Positions 1 through 7,987 of a DNA stretch of 33,329 bases are shown here, in pieces. Every line of letters starts with the position of its first letter. The stretch's first letter is position 1. The stretch covers positions 1 to 33,329 of the forward strand of contig CAMWXD010000047.1 in NCBI GenBank assembly GCA_947178105.1. The letters are read 5' to 3'. Position numbers and translations under genes: made by a program. This stretch comes from an uncultured Eubacterium sp. (GTDB taxonomy: Bacteria > Bacillota > Clostridia > Lachnospirales > Lachnospiraceae). The notes under the pieces were generated by a model that saw only the letters and a program-made list of their open reading frames with translations, made no database searches and was not told the origin of the DNA.

Positions 1-1820
1 AAATGATAAAAATGGATGAACAACAAAGGGTTTTCGGACGGTCTGGGGGGGGTAAATGGGATAAAAAGGTTTTGTGGTCAGGAATCTGTGCTACCTATGC
101 TTTGATTTTTTCCGGAATAGTTGTTTATTCGGGCATGGTTTTTGAAAACAGCTATTTTGAAACGTTGTTGAACATACTGTCAGCAGGGAGAAAAAGTATA
201 GGTATTATTACATGTGAAGTATGCATTGTTGCAGGAATATGTTATTTGTCACAAAATGACAGCAAACAGATCCTGAGAAAAAGAACAGATGCCCTGGTAT
301 GGGTGGTTTTGCTGGCTGTTGGGATTTCGGGTAATTATGATACCTGGTTTCAGGCAGAAGCAGGGATATGGAATTACGAAGGAGATCAGGGCAAAGCGTA
401 TGAAGATGAGAGTGCGGCTGTCATTCAGAAGATCAAACAGCATGATCCCGGATTTTACCGGATTCATAAAAGTTTTGATTCCGTTTATGATTTAAATGGC
501 ATTCCATCTGATAACGATGCCATGATACAACAATATTATGGATTAAAGTCCTATTGTCCGCTAAATAACAGCAATTATATTACTTTCCTGCAAAAGATGG
601 GTATTTATGTGTGTAATCCGCTGTCGTTACCGGGTTTTGTCCAAAGTGGAAAAGCACCTGAAGAAGTAACGGGACAGGAATTGAATTTTATTAATGGGGT
701 AGCGGATGACTATCATTTAATGAGTTATTTGGGGGTAAAGTATTATTTGTCATATGAGGAACCAGAAAATATACCAGATTACTTTAAGCTGTCGGATCAG
801 TTCAGTACAGACCGCATAAAAGTTTATGAAAATAAATGGTATTTTCCGCTTGCGTTTATCAATGAAGGTGAAATGGATCATGATTCTTTTATGCAGTTGG
901 AGAAAGCAGAAAAAACAATGGTTTTGATGACAAGTACAGTTGCTGACAGCATGGATGAAAATACGGTGCCTGATTTACATGTAACTGGAAAAAGTGTGGA
1001 AGAAAAACAGAAAGCATTTCAATTAATTTCGTTTTCTAATGATGAGATTGTGTTTGAAATTGAAAATGATATTGCTGGAGAATCTTTTATTTCTTTTATC
1101 ATGCCTTACGATAAGGATTGGAAAGTTTACATCGATGGAACAGAAACGGATACTAAAAAAATAAATATTTCTTTATTAGGGGCTAAAGTACCAGGTGGCA
1201 CACATCAGGTAAAGTTAATGTATCAGCCTGGATGGGTGTATGCAGGCTTTAAAATTTCAACGTGTTCATTTCTCTTTCTAATAAGTATTGTCATAGTATG
1301 TAAAAGAAGAAATTATTCGGTAGCACAAATGATGGAATGGCTGGATGAAAAAACCAGGCGGATGCAGTGGCCTTTCGTTTCAGCAGCATCAAAAAGACAG
1401 ATCCGGCTGGCAGTTACGTTGATGGGAGTGGTTGTTGGATTGACAGGTTTTATTGTTTTTATCAGAAGCTGCACATTCACTACGAATCACAGAGAGGATT
1501 TTGAACAGAAAAATCAATGGAATGAGTATGCGGTTTTGGAAGTGAAAGGAGATGCTTTGGATATCAATTTCTCAGATCCTCTGGCAGAGAGGAATGTTCC
1601 GCATCGTGTAATTTGTACGGATACAAAGAATTTACCAAAAGATTGTGATCTTGGTGTTGAGTATGTATATTTTTATGATCCAAATAATGTTACTATTCAA
1701 ATTATCGGAAGAAACAGACAAAATCAGCCAGGAATATGGATCAGGCAATATACAGACGCAGGCGGCTGGTCTGATTATTATTTCGTGAAAGAAATGGTTC
1801 CGGTTGCCGACGGTTCCTGA
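1..1820 (+). CDS. YfhO-family membrane protein, 5' partial
   Basis: The visible part encodes about 605 residues. Three membrane segments (around residues 25-45, 64-81 and 98-115) are followed by a large outside domain. That domain has the YfhO features: an FYRI start, a YLGVKYYL segment near 240, and a DKDWKVYIDG / GTHQVKLMYQPGW segment around 375-415. A further membrane helix near 477-497 and about 100 extra residues end the protein. YfhO proteins are GT-C-like multi-pass proteins that help glycosylate lipoteichoic acid or other surface polymers. Full-length members have many more N-terminal helices, so the gene very likely begins upstream and the ATG at 3 is probably internal. The other two forward frames hit stops at 4-6 and 17-19, so only this frame can enter the window. 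An 8-G run at 45-52 lies in a predicted cytoplasmic loop. The next gene begins 34 bases after the stop. Confidence 0.8.
   Translation, partial: MIKMDEQQRVFGRSGGGKWDKKVLWSGICATYALIFSGIVVYSGMVFENSYFETLLNILSAGRKSIGIITCEVCIVAGICYLSQNDSKQILRKRTDALVWVVLLAVGISGNYDTWFQAEAGIWNYEGDQGKAYEDESAAVIQKIKQHDPGFYRIHKSFDSVYDLNGIPSDNDAMIQQYYGLKSYCPLNNSNYITFLQKMGIYVCNPLSLPGFVQSGKAPEEVTGQELNFINGVADDYHLMSYLGVKYYLSYEEPENIPDYFKLSDQFSTDRIKVYENKWYFPLAFINEGEMDHDSFMQLEKAEKTMVLMTSTVADSMDENTVPDLHVTGKSVEEKQKAFQLISFSNDEIVFEIENDIAGESFISFIMPYDKDWKVYIDGTETDTKKINISLLGAKVPGGTHQVKLMYQPGWVYAGFKISTCSFLFLISIVIVCKRRNYSVAQMMEWLDEKTRRMQWPFVSAASKRQIRLAVTLMGVVVGLTGFIVFIRSCTFTTNHREDFEQKNQWNEYAVLEVKGDALDINFSDPLAERNVPHRVICTDTKNLPKDCDLGVEYVYFYDPNNVTIQIIGRNRQNQPGIWIRQYTDAGGWSDYYFVKEMVPVADGS
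45..52 (+). repeat. G8 homopolymer tract in the YfhO gene
   Basis: Eight consecutive G bases lie within an AT-rich coding sequence and encode part of a Ser-Gly-Gly-Gly stretch. With eight Gs the frame is open on both sides. One extra G would give an immediate TAA, and one fewer would give a stop about 20 codons later. Tracts of this length are typical slipped-strand contingency sites. Confidence 0.75.
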
Positions 1821-1854
1821 AAGATTTACACAGGTTGAGGAAGGAAATTAAAGT

Positions 1855-3101
1855 ATGGATAAGGAATGCTTATTAACTAAAAATAGTGACAGAATAACCA
1901 CAGACGCGTTAAGAGGAATCGCAACTCTTTTTGTTTTTTTCTTGCATGGCAGAAGTTTTTTACCAGCAGCAGACCAGATGACTGGATGTTGGAAGTGGAT
2001 TTTATACTTTCCGGCGTGGGGGGGGTATGGATTTTCCTGTTTTTATCAGGGTATGGAATTGGGAAAGGGTTCATGAATGGTAAAAATTCCGTGATTGACC
2101 AGTACGGAAAGATTACAATGCGCGGACTGCTAAGGTTTTATGTACACAGATTTTTGAAAATAGCCCCCTTATACTATGGGTACTGCTTTTTATTTGAAAT
2201 TTTATCTGGAAACTTGTGGTATTGGCAGAACAGGGAAGTTTTTTTTCGGATGCTGACCTTTACCTTTCATGGCATCGGCGGAATTTCGGGCTTAGGGCAT
2301 TTGTGGTATATTTCAATGGCCATGCAGCTATATTTTTTTATGCCATTTCTTGAACTTGTGATCAGAATCTTATGTAAAACAAAGAAACAGATGGTGGCTG
2401 TATATCTTGTTACGATAGGAGCCGGCCTGGGAATGAGGATTCTTTTTTTTAAAATCGGACGGGACTGGCAGACGGACATCTATACAAATTGTTTTCTGAA
2501 CCTGGATTTGGTTGTTTCCGGTATGCTGTCTGCGAAAGTGAATCAATGGTATGCAGATATAATACAAAGAAAATATCAGGTGGTAAGAAAGGCCTTAGGA
2601 TGGATTTTGTTTGGAATGTTAGTATTGTATAACTGTTACATTTATTGGATAGGTACAGATACCTGCATTCATATATATAGATATCTGCTGCCTACCGCTT
2701 ATATTATTTCCTGTACCCTTCTGGTTTTGGAATCAAAAAGCTGCAAACGGCTGGTTCTGGAATCAGGAGGATACAGCCAGTGTGAAATTCAAAATGCATT
2801 TTTGTTAATGGTTAAGACAGCAGTCACAAAATTTTCGCAGTATTCGTATGCTTTTTATATTTTTCATATTTGTGTATTGGAATATCTGAGCAGGACAATG
2901 GTACAGGCAGAATGGTTCTTACAGAATAGTCCATGGATACAATATATAATTTATTATGCATCAGCCATTGCTATGCTGCTGCTTGTGTCAGTTTATTTCA
3001 CAAACTTCGCTAACAGCATACGCCTTTGGGCTTTAAAACCGGGAAAGGAGGCCTTTCGCAAATGCGCAGAGCAACCAAAATGTTACCCAAAAAACTTATG
3101 A
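1855..3101 (+). pseudogene. Acyltransferase-3 family gene, frameshifted at a G8 tract (probably phase-OFF)
   Basis: Two overlapping frames together make one acyltransferase family 3 protein, a membrane O-acyltransferase of surface sugars related to OafA. The first frame (ATG at 1855, preceded by GAGGAAGG) has the family's N-terminal motif LRGIATLFVFFLHG and stops at 2074-2076. The second frame (through 3101) continues with VWIFLFLSGYGIGKG, the typical block after the first helix, then about nine more membrane segments. The switch falls at an 8-G run at 2018-2025. Nine Gs (or six) would join PAWGG directly to VWIFLF and restore about 415 residues. An internal start at 1986 exists but would lose the conserved Arg/His motif, so product made from it is probably inactive. 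It lies 34 bases after the YfhO gene and probably in the same operon. It may be a switchable gene rather than a dead one. Confidence 0.8.
2018..2025 (+). repeat. G8 homopolymer tract in the acyltransferase gene
   Basis: Eight G bases sit exactly where the two acyltransferase frames must be joined. Eight is out of frame, and nine restores the full protein. It is the second such tract within 2 kb, in the next gene of the same cluster. Confidence 0.8.
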
Positions 3102-3169
3102 TTCTGACACCAACTGTCATCTCAGCGTTTCTGTTTTTACATATATCTGTTACAACTAAAAACCGGTAA
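3062..3169 (+). CDS. Orphan 35-residue ORF with one hydrophobic segment, likely truncated gene start
   Basis: An ATG at 3062 follows a strong AAAGGAGG ribosome binding site 10 bases upstream and overlaps the end of the acyltransferase gene by 40 bases. The predicted peptide begins MRRATKMLPKKLMILTP and continues with one hydrophobic helix, like the N-terminus of a secreted or membrane protein. It stops at 3167-3169, just where a nitroreductase remnant begins in another frame. The simplest reading is that the 5' end of a surface-polysaccharide gene was joined to unrelated sequence by deletion. A genuine small membrane peptide cannot be excluded. Confidence 0.4.
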   Translation: MRRATKMLPKKLMILTPTVISAFLFLHISVTTKNR

Positions 3170-3309
3170 AAACGCTGCTGGATCAGTATGGAGTGCCAGG
3201 AGGGCATATCGTATGGGCAGCGGTCGCACTGGGCTATCCGGCAGCCGAAGGGGCTTTCCTTGCAAAGAATGCAGATGTGGTGAAATATATTGACAGAAGA
3301 TTTATCTAA
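3160..3309 (+). pseudogene. Nitroreductase-family C-terminal remnant
   Basis: About 49 codons after a stop at 3157-3159 read KPVKTLLDQYGVPGGH, then an ALGYPAAE segment and NADVVKYIDRRFI before a stop at 3307-3309. This matches the C-terminal tail of FMN-dependent nitroreductases, which typically end with a GYP motif and a short helix. There is no start codon, flavin-binding N-terminus or ribosome binding site, so it is a fragment only. Confidence 0.6.
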
Positions 3310-3427
3310 AAATACAGGCATTAAAAAAGACGAAACCAGCATAAAATCGAATGCCTTAATAAATGCCTTATTAAATGTCTTAAAACAGTTGATTCAGAAA
3401 CAGGGGTATCAAAAAATTATTTTTCTC
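3310..3427. other. Gene-free stretch with a 12-bp tandem repeat
   Basis: No coding sequence is supported here. Three 12-bp units of the form AATGCCTTAAT / AAATGCCTTATT / AAATGTCTTAAA run from 3349 to 3384. Their function is unknown. Confidence 0.5.
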
Positions 3428-3483
3428 TTGACAAAGAGGGTCTATAGGTATAAACTCTGTATATAAGGTTTATAATTATAAAC
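3428..3483 (+). promoter_or_regulatory. Promoter and palindromic operator candidate for the M56 peptidase gene
   Basis: TTGACA lies at 3428-3433. The -10 candidates are TAAACT at 3451-3456 (17-bp spacer) or TATAAA at 3449-3454 (15-bp spacer). Downstream is a perfect 16-bp palindrome, GTTTATAATTATAAAC, at 3468-3483. TATAAACTC occurs both at 3449-3457 and at 3477-3485. A dyad just downstream of the start of transcription would suit a repressor. The regulator is not identifiable. Confidence 0.55.
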
Positions 3484-3497
3484 TCCAAAAAGAAAAC

Positions 3498-3531
3498 GCC
3501 TTCGCCTGCACGCTTGCAGCCAGACGAAGGC
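3498..3531 (+). promoter_or_regulatory. Leader stem-loop upstream of the M56 peptidase gene
   Basis: GCCTTCG (3498-3504) pairs with CGAAGGC (3525-3531). Inside it CTGCA (3506-3510) pairs with TGCAG (3515-3519) around the loop CGCT. The structure ends just before the GGAG ribosome binding site at 3537-3540. No U-tract follows, so it is not a simple terminator. It could affect mRNA stability or translation. Confidence 0.4.
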
Positions 3532-3544
3532 AGATTGGAGAGGT

Positions 3545-6016
3545 ATGATGTTTTTGATTCAAACTATGGTGCAGACAATTTTTTATGGCGTGATACTGCC
3601 GAATAGTGCGGCAGCATCTGTATTGATCGTGTTGATCTTGCTGTTTCGGCAGGCTACAAAGCGTTTGCCGAAGGGATATGTGCGTGTTTTATGGATCCTG
3701 CTGCTGGTACAGCTTTTCGTGCCGCCGCTGTTTCATAGCCCGGTTTATACGGTACGGGATCTTTACGCTGGCTTGCAAAACAGAGGAAAAAGCGTGCAGA
3801 ATGCACAGGTACAGGCTGGAAGAAAAGGCAATGGGGCGGGAGAGCATGTGACTGGATCAGGCGGTGGCAAAGCAGGATCACAGGTACCTGGAGCAAACGG
3901 CTTCGAAGCGGGCTTAAGCGTGTATGGAACCGAAGCAGGGCAGGCAGGGATTGATGGCTCTGCGTTTGCAGCCGCCAGTATGGAAGGAGCTGCTCTGCCT
4001 AAAACAGCCAGGGCAGGCGTTGTACGCCGCCTGCTGGAAGGAAGCGGAAGCTGGCTGATGTGGGCATGGCTTACAGGCGCTGCCGTATCGTTTGCTTTTT
4101 ACCTGTGCATGTTTCTCCGCTTAAAGAGGAAGGTCAAAGGTGCAGTGTATGTGCCAGGGCAGAAGGTGTGGGAGTTTGACAGGGAAGGCACGCCGTTTGT
4201 ACTGCCTGGGATCGTGCCGCGCATTTATTTGCCAAAGGATCTGATGCAGGAGCATCGGCAGGCGGTGCTTGCGCATGAAAGGCAGCATGTGAAAAATAAA
4301 GACCCGCTTTTAAAATGTGCCGCAGTATTTGCGCTTGTTATGTATTGGTTCCATCCGCTTGTGTGGGCAGCAATGTCAAGGCTGGAAAAGGATATGGAGA
4401 TGTACTGCGATGAGTGCGTCTTGCGCGGAAAAAGCATGGTGGAGCGCAAAGCCTATTCCGGCACGCTGCTGGAATTTGCTGCAAAGTCCAGCGGCATGGA
4501 GCTGCCGATGCATTTTGGAAAGAGCAATACCGAGCACAGGATTTTGCATATTTTGTCTGTAAGGAAGCCTGGTTTTGCGGGAAAGCTTTTGCTGGCATTC
4601 CTGATTGGCGCAAGCAGTATCGGTTTCCTTTCATCGAAGGACGTGCAGGGAGGGACATCCGGCAAAGCTTCTGGTACAGGTGCAGTAAGCAGCCAGACAG
4701 CAGAAACTTTGCATCAGCAGGATGCGGACATATCCAAAGAAGCAGGTACGACAGGCACAGGCATATCCAAAGAAACAAGCGCGTCAAGTACAGGCACAGG
4801 CATATCCAAAGAAGCAGGTACGACAGTTATAGGCACATATATGCAAGAGTGGCAGGCGATGGCGCTTTTGCAGGGGATGTCTCAGGAGCAGGCACAGCAA
4901 TGGTATAGGCGCTTTGTACAGGATGGCGTGTGCGGGCAGGAATTGGAGTACGCTGTTACAGGCTGTGCATATGAAGATATGGATGGAAATGGCGTAAAAG
5001 ACCTGTTTCTGGTAGTGTCGATGCGTCCGCATACGGCTGATGCATCATACAGCGACAGGACGATGTATGTATATGGATATATAAACGGAAAGCTGGCATA
5101 TACGAAAAATTTTGCGGCGTTTTCAGAGAAGGGGTTTGTGCAGTTTGATGCAGTGCAGCGTGAAGAGTCCGGGTTTGACTGTGAGATTTGCTATACGGTA
5201 GATCTTGGCATGGAAGACGATTGGCAGTACCTGCTGGAAATGAGCGGGGAAGGGGCGTACAGGGAGCAATGCCTGACAGATTCAAAGCGGGTGCTCCGTA
5301 TGCTGCGCAGCGTGCCGCAGGAAGCGTATGAAAAGGCGGTATCTTATGAAGAGAACGGTTCCAATGAATTTGGGCATGGACAGGTTGTTTTGCTGGCAGA
5401 GGAGCCGGAAACGGGGCTTAAGGTTTATGGGTATGTAAGCGAAGAATATGACACGCGTGGGATGATGCTTTCATACAACGGCACGCTTTCCTATTTTGAT
5501 TTCTGGTGGCAAAGCTGGCGCTATGAACCAGAAGTTGCGGCTGGAGATTTTGACGGGGACCAAAAGACAGAGTTTGCGTTTACTTACCTGGACGCTTACG
5601 GAACGGGCGCAAATATTCATGGGCTGCGGGTTTTTGAAGTGCAGGAGGATAATACGCTTGCCTGCTATGAGCTGGATACGGATATAAATGCGTTGCAGGA
5701 AAAGCTGGACCCGTTTATCCGGTTTGACAAAGACAGTGGCAAGGCAAGCATTGTCAGGGACGGCAAGGCCGTGCAGGAAGTTGATTTTTCAAAGTCTACG
5801 GATTATCAAGGGCATGAGGAGGAAATAAAGCTTACATGCAGCACATGGACTGCGTATCATGCCGCAGGGGACAGGATCATCCTGAATGCCGCGCTGCTGG
5901 GATGGATCGATATCCCGATGCTGTATATGAACGGGATGGAAGCAGAGGACAACCAGGTATCGTTTGAAGTGCTGTACAAAGACGGGGAATTTGCATTTGT
6001 GCCAGCAATCCAATAG
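3545..6016 (+). CDS. BlaR1-like M56 membrane metallopeptidase with C-terminal calcium-loop-like region
   Basis: The 823-residue protein has membrane helices around 10-34, 48-62, 170-192, 256-275 and 346-362. The M56 zinc motif is HERQH (244-248), followed by a LEKDMEMYCDE segment near 280-290 that supplies the further ligand region, so it looks catalytically intact. A repeated GTGISKE linker (about 395-430) leads to an outside domain of about 390 residues. Two Asp-rich loops there, DMDGNGVKD (478-486) and GDFDGDQKTEF (667-677), resemble FG-GAP or EF-hand calcium loops. BlaR1/MecR1 relatives sense cell-wall stress and cleave a BlaI-type repressor in the cytoplasm. Here no blaI gene is adjacent, and the C-terminus is not a penicillin-binding domain. 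ATG occurs at both 3545 and 3548; the ribosome site spacing favours the second. Ligand and target are unknown. Confidence 0.8.
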   Translation: MMFLIQTMVQTIFYGVILPNSAAASVLIVLILLFRQATKRLPKGYVRVLWILLLVQLFVPPLFHSPVYTVRDLYAGLQNRGKSVQNAQVQAGRKGNGAGEHVTGSGGGKAGSQVPGANGFEAGLSVYGTEAGQAGIDGSAFAAASMEGAALPKTARAGVVRRLLEGSGSWLMWAWLTGAAVSFAFYLCMFLRLKRKVKGAVYVPGQKVWEFDREGTPFVLPGIVPRIYLPKDLMQEHRQAVLAHERQHVKNKDPLLKCAAVFALVMYWFHPLVWAAMSRLEKDMEMYCDECVLRGKSMVERKAYSGTLLEFAAKSSGMELPMHFGKSNTEHRILHILSVRKPGFAGKLLLAFLIGASSIGFLSSKDVQGGTSGKASGTGAVSSQTAETLHQQDADISKEAGTTGTGISKETSASSTGTGISKEAGTTVIGTYMQEWQAMALLQGMSQEQAQQWYRRFVQDGVCGQELEYAVTGCAYEDMDGNGVKDLFLVVSMRPHTADASYSDRTMYVYGYINGKLAYTKNFAAFSEKGFVQFDAVQREESGFDCEICYTVDLGMEDDWQYLLEMSGEGAYREQCLTDSKRVLRMLRSVPQEAYEKAVSYEENGSNEFGHGQVVLLAEEPETGLKVYGYVSEEYDTRGMMLSYNGTLSYFDFWWQSWRYEPEVAAGDFDGDQKTEFAFTYLDAYGTGANIHGLRVFEVQEDNTLACYELDTDINALQEKLDPFIRFDKDSGKASIVRDGKAVQEVDFSKSTDYQGHEEEIKLTCSTWTAYHAAGDRIILNAALLGWIDIPMLYMNGMEAEDNQVSFEVLYKDGEFAFVPAIQ

Positions 6017-6077
6017 CTTGCAGGGACAGGTAATGCGAAAAGCAAGCATAAGCAGGGACAAATTGATACAGAAGCAA

Positions 6078-6109
6078 AAAGAAGATGGGAGTCAGCTTCC
6101 ATCTTCTTT
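6078..6109. terminator. Bidirectional terminator between convergent genes
   Basis: AAAGAAGATGG (6078-6088) and CCATCTTCTTT (6099-6109) form an 11-bp perfect stem with a 10-base loop. On the minus strand the stem runs into a U-rich CTTCTTTTTG tail, a good terminator for the lipoprotein pseudogene whose stop at 6092-6094 lies in the loop. On the plus strand it can end the M56 peptidase transcript. Confidence 0.7.
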
Positions 6110-6640
6110 GCAGTGTGCAAAAGCGCCAATATTCTGGTATAGGATCTCTACAGCCGTACTGCCGTCTTTGCGGATGGCGCCGCACAGCCCGTTTTTTTGG
6201 ACAAATGCCAAAAGACTGCCTGCAAAGTCCGCACGAAAGACGGCAAAGCAGTTGTCCGTATCGCCGGAAGCGTCGTCCCCAGGCTCTTCAAAAGAAGAGA
6301 TATAGACGTAAGAGGGTGCAAGGATTGTCTTGCCGCTTTCGTCGATTATGCCAAAAAGCCCGTCTAATTTTACAATCGTACGGTCTACGGAAAAAGAATA
6401 TACAAGGTCATACGAGGGCTTGATGACGGTTTTGCCCAGGGCGTTGATGAACCCCCATTTTCCGTCTTTTCATACGGCTGCAATGGCATCGCTTTCACTG
6501 TTTGTAGTTGTATTGCTTTCTGCCTGCGTGCCGTTTCCAGGTGTTGTGCCGTGCCCGGTTTGTGCCGGCGGCGCGGCGCATCTGGTAAGCAGGGCAATGC
6601 AGGAAAGATCCGGTAAAATAAAATGGAACTTGGATTTCAT
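6092..6640 (-). pseudogene. WG-repeat lipoprotein gene with in-frame stop
   Basis: The ATG at 6640 follows GGAGG at the right distance. The first 56 codons give a lipoprotein signal ending in LLTRC (Cys at about residue 21) and a Thr/Asn/Gly-rich linker. A TGA at 6470-6472 then interrupts it. The same frame continues without another stop to 6092 and encodes WG-type beta repeats: KDGKWGFINALGK, then LDGLFGIIDESGK, then QKNGLCGAIRKDGS. Because frame and domain order are kept, this is one gene with a nonsense change, about 182 codons in all. WG-repeat proteins are usually exported or surface-bound, with binding roles that are poorly defined. Only three repeats remain, so it may also have been shortened. 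It starts 25 bases after the deoC remnant on the same strand. Confidence 0.7.
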
Positions 6641-6664
6641 GTTCTGCCTCCGCAATGCTTTTCT

Positions 6665-6935
6665 TTAGATCAGGACAACGCCGTTGCCTGTGCCGAAGCG
6701 GTCTGCGCCTGACTCTAAGAGCGCTTTTGCATCTTCTGGAGTGCGGATGCCACCGCTTGCCTTTACTTTTGCGCGGCCTTTGACCGTTTTGCTCATCAGG
6801 GCAATGTCAGCCACTGTGGCGCCTGCGATTCCAAATCCGGTGGAAGTCTTGACAAAAGCGGCGCCAGCTTCTACAGACAGCTCGCATACTTTTTCCTTTT
6901 TTACAAGCACCACTTCCAAACATTCATAGGATATC
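6665..6935 (-). pseudogene. deoC: deoC 3' fragment (deoxyribose-phosphate aldolase C-terminus)
   Basis: The fragment encodes about the last 90 residues of DeoC. It includes [20 protein letters not shown] with the Schiff-base lysine of the family, [13 protein letters not shown] and the phosphate-binding [10 protein letters not shown] end. DeoC splits 2-deoxyribose 5-phosphate into glyceraldehyde 3-phosphate and acetaldehyde. Upstream on this strand the homology stops near 6930-6940, where a conjugative-element remnant begins. The matching N-terminal half lies at about 10970-11170, same strand. A small ATG-started ORF is possible from 6952, but without the N-terminal half of the barrel it cannot be active. 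Confidence 0.85.
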
Positions 6936-6941
6936 CGTCTT

Positions 6942-7530
6942 TTATTTCCCATGCCGGAAAGCCGAGTTGCCTGTGAGGTTCTTCAGCAGGATTTTCTGGG
7001 CGGCTTTGTACTCATCCCCGATAAAGCCGAGCCGGAGCAGGAAACAGCGGAACGCATATTTATCATTGTCTGTTTCTGCCGGTTTGCCTGATACCCGTTT
7101 CACACGCTTCGCCATCCCACACAGTTTTTCTACGAATTCGGTATAAGCCGCCGTTTCATCCGGATTGGTCGTAAACGGGAACCATGGGAAGCTGACCGCA
7201 TCGTTCTCCAATGCCCCCTGTGTGAATAACTCCCTTGGGATGCTGACGTCAGCCTATCCTCCGTCTGCTCCATTTCGCCCGTGAAGCCTTTTCCTTTCAG
7301 ATGTTCCAAAAGGCTGCTGACCGTTTCCCTGTCCATGCTGTCCGGGATGCGGAGCGTCCCGTTCCTTTCCAATGTGCAGTCACCAATCTTATAAGCCAGG
7401 CTCGGTGCTTTCTGATAGCATGGGACTGTGTGCAATGCCGTGGCAATCTCCTCCGCCAGCTTCGGCAGCGGGTACATCGAAACGCCGAAAATCCAGATGG
7501 AGGGGAAATGCACCTCAGACACCATCTGAA
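6942..7530 (-). pseudogene. Conjugative-element protein remnant ('virulence-related protein' type)
   Basis: Two overlapping minus-strand frames give one broken protein. The upstream part (from about 7530) reads through LPKLAEEIATALHTVP, AYKIGDCTLERNGTLRIPDS and a TGEMEQTEDRLT segment. A one-base loss near 7243-7247 is needed to continue into VSIPRELFTQGALEN. After that comes SFPWFPFTTNPDETAAYTEF and NDKYAFRCFLLRLGFIGDEY, ending in NLTGNSAF. I recall this pattern from proteins in integrative conjugative elements of Clostridia, annotated loosely as virulence-related. The join between GALEN and DAVSFPW looks shortened compared with that family. Function is not established. It marks a dead conjugative element inside deoC. 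Confidence 0.5.
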
Positions 7531-7597
7531 CCCGCTATGGTCTGCGATACAAAGGCAGGATACGCATCAAAATAATCCACATGAAAATCCAGAAAGG

Positions 7598-7655
7598 CCA
7601 AAGGCAAAATACACACTGGCGCTATTGCCAGCCAGCTAATGCCTTTGGTCTTTTT
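7598..7655 (+). terminator. Candidate terminator hairpin in the decayed island
   Basis: CCAAAGGCA (7598-7606) pairs with TGCCTTTGG (7640-7648), enclosing a second small stem CTGGC/GCCAG. The tail is TCTTTTT. No intact plus-strand gene lies just upstream, so it is probably left from a lost gene. Confidence 0.45.
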
Positions 7656-7709
7656 ATCGTGGCCGCCATTCTTCTATTCCTCAAATTTTATTCTATATAC
7701 ACTAACGCA

Positions 7710-7738
7710 TTGCATTTCTCACTTTTTTGTGATACAAT
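7710..7738 (+). promoter_or_regulatory. Promoter of the HTH-dinD operon
   Basis: TTGCAT (7710-7715), a 17-bp spacer and TACAAT (7733-7738) form a good sigma-70-type promoter, 28 bases before the HTH start codon. No Gram-positive LexA box was recognised nearby. Confidence 0.65.
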
Positions 7739-7765
7739 AAAAAAGTCAAAGAATGGAGGTCTATA

Positions 7766-7987
7766 ATGGCTGTTAATTATAAAAAACTCTTTCATTTAAT
7801 GATAGAAAAGAATCTGTCTAACTCTGACTTACAGCATAAGGCTGGATTTTCCGGCAATATACTTACACGGCTCAAGCGCAACCGTTATGTTTCATTGGAG
7901 AGCATAGAAAGCATCTGCCGCGTGCTGGAATGCGGCGTTGATGATATCCTGGAATTTGTTCCGGAGGAGGAAACTGATAATGGATAA
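7766..7987 (+). CDS. Small XRE-family HTH regulator
   Basis: The 73-residue protein is a single Cro/CI-type helix-turn-helix domain: LFHLMIEKNLSNSDLQHKAG, then FSGNILTRLKRN as recognition region, then SLESIESICRVLECGVDDIL. This compact form is common in Firmicute mobile elements. The ATG follows GGAGG with good spacing. The gene overlaps the start of the dinD-like gene by 8 bases, so the two are translationally coupled, and it probably regulates its own operon. Confidence 0.8.
   Translation: MAVNYKKLFHLMIEKNLSNSDLQHKAGFSGNILTRLKRNRYVSLESIESICRVLECGVDDILEFVPEEETDNG

Noticed and set aside
1986..3101. The second acyltransferase frame as an independent gene starting at 1986
   Set aside because: It lacks the conserved N-terminal Arg/His motif, which is encoded in the other frame just upstream, and has no convincing ribosome binding site. 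Homology runs across the G8 tract.
3010..3342. Minus-strand ORF of 110 codons
   Set aside because: It is the reverse of the acyltransferase end and the nitroreductase remnant, both of which have recognisable protein sequence on the plus strand.
4338..4787. Minus-strand ORF of 149 codons inside the M56 gene, and similar ones nearby
   Set aside because: Cys- and Arg-rich shadow translation of a well-supported gene. No ribosome site or motif.
6470..6472. TGA as a selenocysteine or recoded codon in the WG-repeat lipoprotein
   Set aside because: WG-repeat proteins have no known redox selenocysteine, and no SECIS-like hairpin was seen directly after the codon. A nonsense mutation is simpler.
7250..7766. 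Plus-strand ORFs in the conjugative-element remnant (7301-7639, 7372-7575, 7581-7766)
   Set aside because: They are shadows of the minus-strand remnant or cross the terminator and promoter of the HTH gene, with no ribosome sites or family features.
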